DNA of 64,000 nucleotides from Sphingomonas sp. Leaf339 (GCF_001426195.1 NZ_LMRS01000060.1:40241-104240), one strand, 5' to 3'; counted from the first letter of the stretch, positions 52,969 through 62,001 are shown. Notes: a model not told the origin generated them from the letters alone. Made by a program: numbers and translations.

Positions 52969-53286
52969 ATGGGACCGGATATGGCGCGGCGCAGGGGAAT
53001 GTCATGGCGACGGCGCGGCGATGCGTCCTTGCGCATCCTCGCCGCCATGCCGGTCGGCTATGCGGTCGCCAGTCTGTGGGCGATGGCGCTGGCCCGGTTG
53101 CTGCCGATGACACCGGCGGGCGCGACCGTCACCGCCACCATGATCGCCTTCGTCCTGTGCGCCGGCGCCGCGATGTGGGCCTATGCCGCGCGCAGCGGCT
53201 GGCGGGCGCTGTGGACATTGCTGGTCGCGGGCGCGGTCGCCGGGGCCATTGCGTGGCTGTCGATCGAGATGGGGGGCCGTGCATGA
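52969..53286 (+). CDS. DUF3649 membrane protein
   Basis: A 105-residue membrane protein with three hydrophobic segments (SLRILAAMPVGYAVASLWAMALARLLPM onward) of the DUF3649 family, found beside siderophore receptors. It overlaps the PepSY gene by four bases. Confidence 0.8.
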   Translation: MGPDMARRRGMSWRRRGDASLRILAAMPVGYAVASLWAMALARLLPMTPAGATVTATMIAFVLCAGAAMWAYAARSGWRALWTLLVAGAVAGAIAWLSIEMGGRA

Positions 53287-54860
53287 ACCGGGGTTTCCGC
53301 CAGTCGCAATCGACGCTCCACACCTGGTCGGGATTGCTCCTCGGCTGGGTGCTGTTCATCATCTTCATCGCCGGCACCGCCGCCTATTGGCGCGAGCCGC
53401 TCAACCGCTGGATGCGGCCGGAAACCCCGCGTGTCGAACGACCGCTGGAGGCGCTCGCCGGCGCACAGCGCTTCCTGGAGCGCAAGGTGCCGGATGCCAA
53501 GACGTGGTTCGTCACCATCGCCGGCACCGATGGCCCCGGCACGTACGTCTTCTGGGTACCGCAGCCCGATCCGAAGGCCAAAGAGCGGCGACGCCGGCGC
53601 GACACGTTCGCGCTGATTGGCGCGGACGGTGCGCCCGTCGCGCGAGAGACGCGGGGCGGCGACTTCTTCTACCGTTTCCATTTCGACCTTCATTACATGC
53701 CGGTGATCTGGGCGCGCTGGCTGGTCGGGGTGGCGGCGATGATGATGCTCGTCGCGATCCTGACCGGGATCGTGACGCACAAGAAGATCTTCAAGGATTT
53801 CTTCACGCTGCGCCGGGAAAAGGGCCAGCGGTCATGGCTCGACGGACATAACGCCACCGCGGTGCTCGGCCTGCCGTTCCACCTGATGATTACCTATACC
53901 GGCCTCGTCACGCTGGCGACGATGCTGATGCCGTGGGCGACCGTTGCCAATTATGCCGATAGCACCACGCTGTTCCCCGCGTCGGAGGCGGTCGCCCGGA
54001 CCGGTCGCCCCGCGCCGCTGGTCGATCTGGCAGCGCTGGTCCGCGATGGCGAGCACCAACTGGGCGGCCCGGTCGGCTTCATCGAGGTGGCCGAACCCGG
54101 CGACGTCGCAGCCCGCGTCACGATGACCCGCGCCAGCAAGGCGACGCTGGCCACCTATGGCGCGCGTGTTACCTATGACGGCGTGACCGGGCGGCTGTTA
54201 TGGCGGTCGCCTCCGCCGAACGGCGCGATCACCACCTATGGTGCGATGATCGGCCTGCACGCCGGCCGCTTCGGCGACCTGACGATGCGCTGGCTGTATT
54301 TCCTGTGCGGGCTGGGCGGCACGGTGATGGTCGCCAGTGGCCTGGTCCTGTGGACGGTGAAGCGGCGCGAGAAGCTGGCCGATCCGCTGCGCCCACCGTT
54401 CGGGTTCCGCGTCGTCGAGCGGCTGAACATCGCGGTCATCGCCGGCTTTCCGCTCGGCTGCACCGGCTTCTTCCTCGCCAACCGGTTGCTGCCGCTCGCC
54501 ACCCCCGACCGGGCGGAGCGCGAGATCACGGTGCTGTTCGTCACCTGGGGCATCGCCACGCTGGCGGCGCTGGCCTTGCGGCCGGTGCGCGGCTGGACGG
54601 TGTTGCTGGGGGCGACCGCGATCGGGCTGGTCGCGGTGGTCGCGTGCGACCTGCTGGTCCTGCGGCCGGGCCTCGTCCAGTGGATCGCGGCGTCCGACTG
54701 GCTGATGGCGACTGTCGATGCGGTGCTGCTGGTACTGGCGATCGGTTTCACCTGGACCGCGCGCCGCGTCGCCCGCCACCGGCCGCGCGTCCGCAAGCCT
54801 CGTGCGATCCACACGCCCGCCGAGGCGGCGCGCCTGCCCGAGCCGGTCGCGGCGGAATGA
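53283..54860 (+). CDS. PepSY-domain membrane protein (siderophore reductase-like)
   Basis: A 525-residue polytopic protein. Seen: LHTWSGLLLGWVLFIIFIAGTAAYWREPLNRW, FHFDLHYMP, GHNATAVLGLPFHLMITYTGL, and LHAGRFGDLTMRWLYFLCGLGGTVMVASGLVLW, with conserved His residues in membrane segments. The PepSY-associated TM family includes proteins that reduce ferric siderophores in the periplasm. Overlaps genes on both sides. Confidence 0.88.
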   Translation: MNRGFRQSQSTLHTWSGLLLGWVLFIIFIAGTAAYWREPLNRWMRPETPRVERPLEALAGAQRFLERKVPDAKTWFVTIAGTDGPGTYVFWVPQPDPKAKERRRRRDTFALIGADGAPVARETRGGDFFYRFHFDLHYMPVIWARWLVGVAAMMMLVAILTGIVTHKKIFKDFFTLRREKGQRSWLDGHNATAVLGLPFHLMITYTGLVTLATMLMPWATVANYADSTTLFPASEAVARTGRPAPLVDLAALVRDGEHQLGGPVGFIEVAEPGDVAARVTMTRASKATLATYGARVTYDGVTGRLLWRSPPPNGAITTYGAMIGLHAGRFGDLTMRWLYFLCGLGGTVMVASGLVLWTVKRREKLADPLRPPFGFRVVERLNIAVIAGFPLGCTGFFLANRLLPLATPDRAEREITVLFVTWGIATLAALALRPVRGWTVLLGATAIGLVAVVACDLLVLRPGLVQWIAASDWLMATVDAVLLVLAIGFTWTARRVARHRPRVRKPRAIHTPAEAARLPEPVAAE

Positions 54861-55144
54861 CCATCCTCGCCACCCTGCTGGCGCTGACCGCGTTCCTGTC
54901 GTTCGGCCTCGCCAGCGACCGTCACCACGAACCCCGCTTCGGCCGGCGCCTGTCCGCCCCGGACGCCCGCCGCTGGCGTCTGGCCGGCTGGGCGTTGCTG
55001 GCGGCCGGTTTCGTCGCGGCGATCATGGCGCGCGGATGGGTGTTCGGGCCGGTGCTGTGGACCGGACTGGTGATGGCCGGCGCGGCGGTGAGCTTCCTGT
55101 GGCTCAACCTGACGGCGCCACCAAGGGACCGGAACCGGCGATAG
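54857..55144 (+). CDS. DUF3325 membrane protein
   Basis: A 95-residue protein with three hydrophobic segments (ILATLLALTAFLSFGLASDRHH first, the others near residues 43-62 and 65-83) of the DUF3325 family. It is the third gene of the DUF3649-PepSY-DUF3325 set, four-base overlap with PepSY. Confidence 0.8.
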   Translation: MTILATLLALTAFLSFGLASDRHHEPRFGRRLSAPDARRWRLAGWALLAAGFVAAIMARGWVFGPVLWTGLVMAGAAVSFLWLNLTAPPRDRNRR

Positions 55145-55341
55145 GTTCACGCGAAAACGCGAAGCGAAAAAGAAGGTGGTTTCGCGCGGAGGCGCGGAGG
55201 TGTTGCGCGCCGGGTTGGTCGCAGGCTGTCATTACGAACGCCGCTGCGATCAAGATGATGGCTGCGCCGCTTTCTTCTTCTCCGCGTCTCCGCGCCTCTG
55301 CGCGAACCATTTTCCTCGCGGCTCCGCGGCTTCGCGTGAAC
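55145..55341. repeat. Nested inverted repeat (REP/BIME-like)
   Basis: Outer arms GTTCACGCGAA (55145-55155) and TTCGCGTGAAC (55331-55341) are perfect. Inner arms around 55178-55200 and 55288-55308 (GGTTTCGCGCGGAGG... and ...CTCTGCGCGAACC) also pair with few mismatches. No gene lies between. The remaining bases to 55517 hold a weak dyad at 55364-55383 and no gene. Confidence 0.6.
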
Positions 55342-55517
55342 ACCTTTCCTATCGACCTGTATGATTGTCGACACTCCGACACGAGAATCGCAAAAGCCCG
55401 AACCGGGAGCAAAGCCGCCCCTCCGGTGTTTCACCCCCGTAACGGGTTCCCCATCGGGGCAACCCGCGATGCGGCATTCCATTCGCCGCGTTTTCTCTGG
55501 CAGGGCATACCCACTCA

Positions 55518-56582
55518 ATGGCGGTCGACAATCAACGCGTGGACAATGGGGGACTGATCCTGTTCCTCGTCATCATCACCGTGGCGCTGGGGTCGATCGT
55601 GTCCAGTTTCGCGAGCGCGCTGCTCTGGGCGGGGTTGGCCGCATTGCTGTTCCAGCCGCTATATCAGCGATTGCTGCGACGCTGGCCGGGGCGCAGCAAC
55701 ACCGCCGCGCTGGTCACGATGCTCATCATCACCTTCGCGGTCGTCATCCCGGCGCTGATCGTTGCCAGCCTTGTCGTCGATCAGGCGGCCGGCGTGTACA
55801 CTCAGATGCGCAGCGGCCAGATCAACTTCGCCGCCTATTTCCAGCAGGTCCACGACGCGCTGCCGACGCGGTTGCAACAACTGCTCGACCGCTCCGGCCT
55901 CGGCAGCTTCGACGCGGCACAGTCCCGCATCTCGTCCGCGTTGCAGGGCAGCGTCAGCACGCTCGCCAGCCAAGCGCTGTCGATCGGGCGCAACGCGGCC
56001 GCGTTCCTGCTCGCCTTCGGTGTCGGGCTATACGTGACGTTCTTCCTGGTGCGCGACGGCAGCCGGATCGGGCCGGCGATCGTCCGCGCGCTGCCGCTCG
56101 ACCGCGGCGTCGCCGATCGCCTCGCCGACAAGTTCGTCGCGGTGGTGCGCGCCACGATCAAGGGATCGGGCGTCGTCGCGCTGGTGCAGGGTGCGCTGGG
56201 CGCCATCACCTTCTGGATCGTCGGCCTGCCCGCCGGGTTGCTGTGGGGCGTGCTGATGGCGATCGCGGCGTTGCTGCCGGCCGTCGGCCCGGCGCTGATC
56301 TGGGTGCCGGTCGCGATCTACCTGCTGGCGATCGGCGCGATCTGGCAGGCGGCGGTCGTCATCGCATCGGGCGTGCTTGTCATCGGGCTGGCCGACAACA
56401 TCCTGCGCCCGATCCTGGTCGGCCGCGACACCGGTATCCCCGACTGGCTGGTGCTGGTGACGACGCTGGGCGGCATCGAACTGGTCGGCCTCAGCGGCAT
56501 CGTCATCGGCCCGCTGGTCGCCGCGCTGTTCATCACCGGCTGGCAGATCCTGACCGAACAGCGACTAGATACCGCGGTCTGA
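55518..56582 (+). CDS. AI-2E/UPF0118 family transporter
   Basis: A 354-residue membrane protein with seven to eight hydrophobic segments. Seen: LLWAGLAALLFQPLYQRLL, VGLYVTFFLVRDGSRIG, LPAVGPALIWVPVAIYLL and DNILRPILVGRDTGIPDWLVLVTTLGGI, the C-terminal signature of the AI-2E (PerM) family. Exporter, possibly Na+/H+-coupled; substrate unknown. Confidence 0.9.
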   Translation: MAVDNQRVDNGGLILFLVIITVALGSIVSSFASALLWAGLAALLFQPLYQRLLRRWPGRSNTAALVTMLIITFAVVIPALIVASLVVDQAAGVYTQMRSGQINFAAYFQQVHDALPTRLQQLLDRSGLGSFDAAQSRISSALQGSVSTLASQALSIGRNAAAFLLAFGVGLYVTFFLVRDGSRIGPAIVRALPLDRGVADRLADKFVAVVRATIKGSGVVALVQGALGAITFWIVGLPAGLLWGVLMAIAALLPAVGPALIWVPVAIYLLAIGAIWQAAVVIASGVLVIGLADNILRPILVGRDTGIPDWLVLVTTLGGIELVGLSGIVIGPLVAALFITGWQILTEQRLDTAV

Positions 56583-56642
56583 AACTTGTGCGGCTGCCGG
56601 TTCGTTGAGGCGGCAGCTTTTCACTACCAAAGGACACGGATC

Positions 56643-57158
56643 ATGGGCCTGTTTTCCAAGGACATCGTCACGTTCGAAGACCTGTTCCTGCACCAGTTGC
56701 AGGACGTCTATTACGCCGAGAACCAGATCACCAAGGCGCTGCCGAAGATGTTCGACAAGGCGACCGCGCCCGCGCTGAAGCAGGGCTTCGAGACGCATCT
56801 GCGCGAAACCGAAGGGCAGATCGCCCGGCTGGAGCGCATCTTCGACCTGCTGGGTGAAAAGGCCAAGGCCGTCACCTGCCCGGCGATCGACGGCATCATC
56901 AAAGAAGCCAACGAAGTCGCCGGCGAGATCGAGGACAAGGCGGTACTTGACGCCGCGCTTATCGCCTCGGCCCAGGCCGTCGAGCATTACGAGATCACGC
57001 GCTACGGCACGCTGATCGCGTGGGCGAACCAGCTTGGCCGCAGCGAGATCGCCGCGATCCTGAAGGAAACGCTCGACGAGGAATATGCCACTGACGACAA
57101 GCTGACTGCGATGGCGACGTCGAAGATCAACGCGAAGGCGGATGCCGTTACCGCCTGA
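56643..57158 (+). CDS. YciE/YciF ferritin-like DUF892 protein
   Basis: A 171-residue four-helix protein. Seen: DLFLHQLQDVYYAENQI, LRETEGQIARLE, AQAVEHYEITRYGTLIAWA and KETLDEEYATDDKLT with the paired Glu/His metal ligands. AAAGGA precedes the ATG. Stress-related family. A GC-rich hairpin follows. Confidence 0.92.
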   Translation: MGLFSKDIVTFEDLFLHQLQDVYYAENQITKALPKMFDKATAPALKQGFETHLRETEGQIARLERIFDLLGEKAKAVTCPAIDGIIKEANEVAGEIEDKAVLDAALIASAQAVEHYEITRYGTLIAWANQLGRSEIAAILKETLDEEYATDDKLTAMATSKINAKADAVTA

Positions 57159-57164
57159 CCTAAC

Positions 57165-57191
57165 TGCCCCGGGGCCTCATGCCCCGGGGCA
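57165..57191. terminator. GC-rich hairpin
   Basis: TGCCCCGGGGC, loop, GCCCCGGGGCA, a perfect stem behind the DUF892 gene. No T-run, so a weak terminator or RNA-stability element. Confidence 0.45.
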
Positions 57192-57213
57192 CTATTACCG
57201 ACAGGACATCGAC

Positions 57214-57480
57214 ATGGCCGACGCCCCCTCGTTCACCCTGCCGGAAGCGTTGCGCGCCCAGCAGCATCTGCGCAAAACCCTGGGGCTGGGCGAGGAGCGG
57301 TTTCCCGTCCCCGCCTTCGTCAACATGATCTCCGACGAGATCGAACAACTCCGCGACACCGGCCGCACCGACGCCGAGATCGCTACCCTGATCGAACAGG
57401 CCAGCGGTCACACGTTGTCACCAGACGATCTTGCCCGATACTATACACCCGCCGGCGAACGCCACGGCCACGAGGGCTGA
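57214..57480 (+). CDS. Small hypothetical protein
   Basis: An 88-residue protein with a helical pattern (LPEALRAQQHLRKTLGLGEERFPVPAFVNMISDEIEQLRDTGRTDAEIATLI). No membrane segment, no known motif. Probably co-transcribed with the DUF892 gene. Confidence 0.6.
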   Translation: MADAPSFTLPEALRAQQHLRKTLGLGEERFPVPAFVNMISDEIEQLRDTGRTDAEIATLIEQASGHTLSPDDLARYYTPAGERHGHEG

Positions 57481-57554
57481 GGGCCTGACCGTACGGCAAT
57501 CCACCGTTGCTTCGATATGGATCAACGCCGCATCGATTTGCTAGCACAGGCGTC

Positions 57555-58327
57555 ATGATCGCCCGCGCCGCCCGTTGGAACCTCGTCGCATTGGCGGGCG
57601 CGGTGGCGATGATCGTGATCGTCTCGCTCAGCATCCACGTCGTCATGCTGCAGGTGTTCTGGGTGCCCTACCCTGAGGCCAAGAACCTCGGGATCTGGGG
57701 GTGTTCTATCCATTCATCCAATCACTGGGCCTTGTCGCGCTGGCGGCGACTGCCTTGCCGTGGCTGCATCGCTTTCACCCCGTGATGCGCGCTCTCATCA
57801 TCGCGATGCTGTTCGCGACGATGAACGGCATCGTCCGCAACGCATTAATGGCGGGTGTCGCACAACCGACTTTGGCGGGTCGCTCGCGGGGTTCCTCCGA
57901 CAGGCGCTGCTTGATCTGATCCTTGGCGCGCTCGCGGTCGCAGCGGTATCGATTCTGCGCGGCACCGTCCCTCGCATCGTCGTCGCGATTGCGCTGCTCG
58001 CAGCGAGCATCTTTCTCTTCATCCCCGCGCTGGCATCGCTGCTTGCCCCGGTCATCGCATGGTCGGCACGCCATACTCATGCGGATATCTATCTGCCGCC
58101 CTATGCGCTTCGTCGTCACCTTCCGCGACCCTGCATGGGATCGGACGGGGCTGATCCGCTATGTTGGGCTGGTGCTCCTGGTGCGCGGCACCAGTGTGAT
58201 GATGGTCGCCTAGGGACCGATCATCGGGATGCTGAGCGTCAGCCAGTTCTTCCTGCAGGATCTGGTAATGGCCCTGCTGATACACGCCACATGGATGCGT
58301 TTTGGCGGGTACCGCACGGCGGTATAA
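57555..58327 (+). pseudogene. Integral membrane protein, multiply frameshifted
   Basis: Reading pieces in successive frames give one membrane protein of about 255 residues. MIARAARWNLVALAGAV comes first, then FYPFIQSLGLVALAATALPWL (shift near 57700). DLILGALAVAAVSILRG follows (shift near 57870), then MRFVVTFRDPAWDRTGLIRYVGLVLLVRG (shift near 58100). An in-frame TAG at 58211 precedes GPIIGMLSVSQFFLQDLVMALLIH. Family not identified. Clearly inactive. Confidence 0.7.
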
Positions 58328-58328
58328 G

Positions 58329-58420
58329 AGGCGGGCGACTATCATGTGGCGGGGGCGCTCGACTGGAACCGATCGGCGTTATCAAGTTCATCGATATCTC
58401 GGCCGAGCCTGTTTTGATGA
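58329..58420 (+). pseudogene. Possible HigB-type toxin remnant
   Basis: DYHVAGALDWNR in one frame and GVIKFIDISAE in another resemble the C-terminal part of HigB toxins (ALDYxxxxVFVKFIGTHAEYD). A frameshift near 58368 separates them. It lies directly before a HigA-like antitoxin piece, which supports the idea. Confidence 0.4.
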
Positions 58421-58440
58421 TGACCAATGGAGGTGGCGCG

Positions 58441-58635
58441 ATGTACATTCTTCCGATCCGGACTGACGAGGACCACGACACCACGTTGCGTGAGATCGAG
58501 GCGCTATGGGGCGCAGAGGAAGGCACTGACGCCGGCGATCGGCTCAACATATTGACGACGTTGATCGAGACATATGAAAGCCGTCGCTGGCCGATAGAAC
58601 CGCTAGAGCCAGCAAGTGTGTCAAACGCGCCCTGA
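58441..58635 (+). pseudogene. Truncated HigA-like antitoxin
   Basis: 64 residues: ILPIRTDEDHDTTLREIEALWGAEEGTDAGDRLNILTTLIETYESRRWPIEPLEP, the N-terminal region of HigA-type antitoxins. The usual C-terminal helix-turn-helix is missing after PIEPLEP. GGAGGTGG lies ahead of the ATG. Confidence 0.65.
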
Positions 58636-58991
58636 CCCAGTTGGGGTTGAACAATGTGATCGATGAAACCGACCGGTACGTCCTAATGATAATAATTGGG
58701 TGGAAACCGGAACGACACCTTTCAGGGATGCGGGTAGCAGTAGCCGTCTCTGCGAGACATTGCCTCCATTCCCACAAAGTGCTCCAACTTCCTGAGCCGA
58801 CAACACGATGCCTATGGCTAATTGTCGCATACACTCACTCAATCCATTTTCACCTCCGCGTTTGGAGTGGTTTCGCTCCAGAGAAGTTGTTGTTTGATGG
58901 GAGTTGGCAGTTACTAGGGATGGCAGGATATGCCTCACGGCACCAATGTTGAACATTGGCTTGTGGGGCGCCGCTGCACGGGGCTTTTGGA
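58636..58991. promoter_or_regulatory. Gap upstream of mobilization genes, possible oriT
   Basis: About 355 bases without a supported gene. A perfect 17-base dyad CCAATGTT-g-AACATTGG lies at 58943-58959, 33 bases before the MobC-like start. In mobilization modules oriT and relaxosome-protein operators lie in this position. Confidence 0.5.
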
Positions 58992-59573
58992 ATGAATGTA
59001 GGCCTGCGGTTGAGGGACGAGTTGGTCGCCGAGATCGACCGCGTTGCCGCAGCGAATGGGCAGAACCGCAGCAGCTGGATGGCAAGCGTGTTGGCCAACG
59101 CCGTGCTGGCCCCGGAGAACGATGACATCCCGGTGCTGCCAATTCAGGGCAGGGGGCATCCCGACGACCTCATTCGCGTCACGGTCCGGCTCGACAGGAG
59201 CGAGATCGAAGGTATCGACAGCGTGGCTGCGCCAATGAGGATGACGCGAAACGAGTGGATCAAACGCACGCTTCGCTGGCAGCTCTGGCATAAGGCGGGC
59301 GTGCTGAGGCTGGCCCCGGCCACCCAGGTTGAGATCGTCAAATTGCGCAAGCAGGTGCTTTTGATCGGCCGGAACATCAATCAAGCGGTCCATGCAATGA
59401 ACGCCGCGAACCAGCCCGAAAGCTCGCTCGACATCGTCCGCATCGCCGGTCCCTTCATCGAAAAATGTGAGGAGCTGAAGGCGCTGATGTTTACGACCCG
59501 GTTGGCCCTATCTGCTTTGATCGGGGCAGAGGTCGGGTACTGGACCGAAACCTACCGAGCGTCAGCAGCGTGA
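58992..59573 (+). CDS. mobC: MobC-like relaxosome protein with two RHH units
   Basis: A 193-residue protein. The first ribbon-helix-helix is MNVGLRLRDELVAEIDRVAAANGQNRSSWMASVL; the second DDLIRVTVRLDRSEIEGIDSVAAPMRMTRNEWIKRTL. The MobC-type region VKLRKQVLLIGRNINQAVHAMNAANQPES follows. It assists relaxase nicking at oriT. It overlaps the relaxase start (GTGA). Confidence 0.8.
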   Translation: MNVGLRLRDELVAEIDRVAAANGQNRSSWMASVLANAVLAPENDDIPVLPIQGRGHPDDLIRVTVRLDRSEIEGIDSVAAPMRMTRNEWIKRTLRWQLWHKAGVLRLAPATQVEIVKLRKQVLLIGRNINQAVHAMNAANQPESSLDIVRIAGPFIEKCEELKALMFTTRLALSALIGAEVGYWTETYRASAA

Positions 59574-61006
59574 GCTTCCGCTTCTCTTCCGGGACGATGG
59601 ACTCCATGGCGGGCGTCTTCGCGCCGCCGAAGAAGTACCGCCCCGGGACCGGAGGCGGCAGCACAAAGGGCCCGAAAACCGGGAGCACGATGCTCGGCCT
59701 TGCCGTCGCATCGATTTTCCCGAAGGCCGCATCATCTTTGGCCACGTCGCGTGCGAGTGCGCAGGCGAAGCACGCTTTCGGGGGCGGATCGCAGGCCCGG
59801 ATAAACGGCCGTGCAGTGATGACTGCGGATCGCACATCACGTCGAGTTCCAGAGGTTATGGTGCGGATCACGGGGCGTCAGCATGGCGGCGGACACGTCC
59901 TTGCCAACTTCGCCTATATCAGTCGGCTGGGGCATGGTCCCGACGAGGAACTCGGGCTTGAAACCAGCGAGGGGATCGTTCTGCGGGATGGACGCGATAT
60001 GCAGATCCTCGCGAAGGATTGGCATAACTTCGAGATGGACGGGGACGCCAGACGAAAAGGTGCGACGTCGATATCCATGATCCTCTCGATGCCGACGGGG
60101 ACCGATCCGGAGCGTTTGAAAGCGGCGGCCCTGGACTTCGCACGCGAGGAGTTTGCGAACCGGTCGTGGGTTGCCGGCCTTCACGTCGATCGCGACCATC
60201 CGCACGTTCACATCACGATCGCGCGTCGCGATTTTGACGGGCGCCGCTTTCATCCGGACCGGGATGATCTGTTTCGATGGCGGCAACGCTTCGCCGAGAA
60301 GCTCCGCGAGCGCGGCATCGAGGCCAACGCCACGCCGACCAGAGCGCGCGGTATTGACCCCGCGTATGAGCACATTGCGGTACGGAAGATGCGCGACAAA
60401 GGGCGGGTTCCGCGGATTGATGCGAGCCGCGCCGATCGCGCCCGGCGCCTCCGTGACCAAGGTATCCCAGACCCGGTCGAGGCCATTCTTGTAGCTCGGC
60501 AGGTGACGGTTCGCGCGACGTATATGCGGTCTATTGCTGAGCTGTCGGCTTCGCCTTCCCTAGCCGATCAGGTGGTCGCACAGAGCCTTCGACGGTTTGT
60601 AGAAGCATTGCCGCCGCCCGAGCCCAACTCCACCCGGGCGCTGCGTTTGGCTTCACCTACCCGCCAGCGCGATGGCGCGGTTGTCGATGGTCAGACGCGC
60701 ACGGCTGTTGCAGATCCTGGGCTTGATCTGATCGCAGCAGCACTGGAGCGTTCTCGCGTCATGCGTGAAAAGCTTGAGGCGAAACAGGCTCTCCAGGGGT
60801 GGTCCAACCGAGCCGAAGCCGCGCAGCATGGCCATCGACCCTCGGGGATATCGGACGGCCTCCGCTCGCTGATGGACGAAGCCGTAAGGCAGTCCACGGC
60901 ACCGACGCCAAGCAAGTCAGAGGAGGTCCTTCGCGAAATATTGGACCGTGATCGCGCAGCTCGGGAAAGGAAGCGTTCGCCAGATAGGAACGGGCCAGAC
61001 CGATGA
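59570..61006 (+). CDS. MOBP-type relaxase
   Basis: A 478-residue relaxase starting at GTG. About 95 extra N-terminal residues precede the nuclease domain. Domain: VMVRITGRQHGGGHVLANFAYISRLGH (catalytic Tyr), SMILSMPTGTDPERLKAAALDFA, HVDRDHPHVHITIARRDFDGRRF (the three-His metal motif), and FRWRQRFAEKLRERGIEANATPTRARG. It nicks oriT to start conjugal transfer. No coupling protein or mating-pair genes appear in the window. Confidence 0.87.
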   Translation: MSFRFSSGTMDSMAGVFAPPKKYRPGTGGGSTKGPKTGSTMLGLAVASIFPKAASSLATSRASAQAKHAFGGGSQARINGRAVMTADRTSRRVPEVMVRITGRQHGGGHVLANFAYISRLGHGPDEELGLETSEGIVLRDGRDMQILAKDWHNFEMDGDARRKGATSISMILSMPTGTDPERLKAAALDFAREEFANRSWVAGLHVDRDHPHVHITIARRDFDGRRFHPDRDDLFRWRQRFAEKLRERGIEANATPTRARGIDPAYEHIAVRKMRDKGRVPRIDASRADRARRLRDQGIPDPVEAILVARQVTVRATYMRSIAELSASPSLADQVVAQSLRRFVEALPPPEPNSTRALRLASPTRQRDGAVVDGQTRTAVADPGLDLIAAALERSRVMREKLEAKQALQGWSNRAEAAQHGHRPSGISDGLRSLMDEAVRQSTAPTPSKSEEVLREILDRDRAARERKRSPDRNGPDR

Positions 61007-61326
61007 GTACGGATCAGGTAAGCGCTGCGCTGGCGGGGCTCTTGGACGCGTTGACGCTCATGCAAGGGCAACTCGATACGCTGACCGAGAGCGGGCAGCG
61101 CATCGAGGCGACACACAAAGATATTGTGAACAGGCTCGATACGATCGATGCGGGCCAGGCCGCCGCGACGGATTTGACCCCGATCCTTGAGATGATCTTA
61201 GGACGATTGATCGACGACTGTGAAATCATGAAGACGCGGCTTGGTACGATTGCAGCGGCGATCAGCTTTGCCCATCCTCGCTTCGTTCTTTTCAGCGTAG
61301 ATGGCTCGAAAAAGGGTCCGGTTTAA
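61003..61326 (+). CDS. Small coiled-coil protein of the mobilization operon
   Basis: A 107-residue protein: LLDALTLMQGQLDTLTESGQRIEATHKDIVNRLDTI gives a heptad coiled coil. It overlaps the relaxase by four bases. No family recognised; an accessory transfer role is inferred from position. Confidence 0.6.
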   Translation: MSTDQVSAALAGLLDALTLMQGQLDTLTESGQRIEATHKDIVNRLDTIDAGQAAATDLTPILEMILGRLIDDCEIMKTRLGTIAAAISFAHPRFVLFSVDGSKKGPV

Positions 61327-61372
61327 GTCTAATCTTAGCTTAACTTTCGGACTCCCATAAATGCCAGTGGGC

Positions 61373-61403
61373 AAGCGGGCCGGCCGCAACGGCCGACCCG
61401 CTT
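61373..61403. terminator. Bidirectional hairpin
   Basis: AAGCGGGCCGGCCG-caa-CGGCCGACCCGCTT, one mismatch, between the convergent relaxase operon and the next leftward gene. Confidence 0.65.
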
Positions 61404-61410
61404 CCCATCC

Positions 61411-61791
61411 TCAGCCCTTCTTGCGCGCGCGCTTTGGGGCGGCTGCGGCTTCGGCATCTTCCTCTTCGTCCGGTGCGTCCTCGCCAGCTTCGGTCAGCGC
61501 TTCGCCCAGCGCCTTCAGCTTGTCTTGCGACTTATCTGCCTTGTCGGCGATCTTCGTCGTTGCGGTGCCGAGGCGATGGAGCAGTGCGTGGATGCGGTCG
61601 GCATCTGGCTCGCCCTTCTCCAATTGCTTGCGCAGCGATCCCAGGTCGCGGAGGATGCCCTTGGCGCCCGACACGTCGCTGTCGGCCAGCGCGGCTTCCC
61701 AATCCTCGACGATGTCGGCGCCCTTGGCCGGCTTCGTCGCATCTAGTCCGCGATTGATCGCGTTCATCGTTCCTGCAAATTTCACGGCCAT
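61411..61791 (-). CDS. Small acidic/basic-tailed hypothetical protein
   Basis: A 126-residue protein. Helical body (WEAALADSDVSGAKGILRDLGSLRKQLEKGEPDADRIHALLHRLG), then an acidic EEEDAE run and a PKRARKKG tail. GGAGAG precedes the ATG. No family recognised. Confidence 0.65.
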   Translation of the reverse strand: MAVKFAGTMNAINRGLDATKPAKGADIVEDWEAALADSDVSGAKGILRDLGSLRKQLEKGEPDADRIHALLHRLGTATTKIADKADKSQDKLKALGEALTEAGEDAPDEEEDAEAAAAPKRARKKG

Positions 61792-62001
61792 AGTCAGTCT
61801 CTCCGCATGCCACCCGCTGGCGCAGATCAACGACGCGGATCGGCAAACGCCCGGCCGGAAACGTCAGCTTTGTTGCGGTATGTTTACCCAGATGCCGAAC
61901 ATCGCCAGCCCTATTAACTGGATTGCATCATTTGTCTGAGTAATTAGGATGAAGAGCGAACATCCGGTCCGGCGCGACGCGGACGAGCTTTGGGAGAAGA
62001 C

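Noticed and set aside
55364..55383. Further copy of the CATGTC-N8-GACATG dyad
   Set aside because: Only 9 of 12 bases match; too weak to list as a site.
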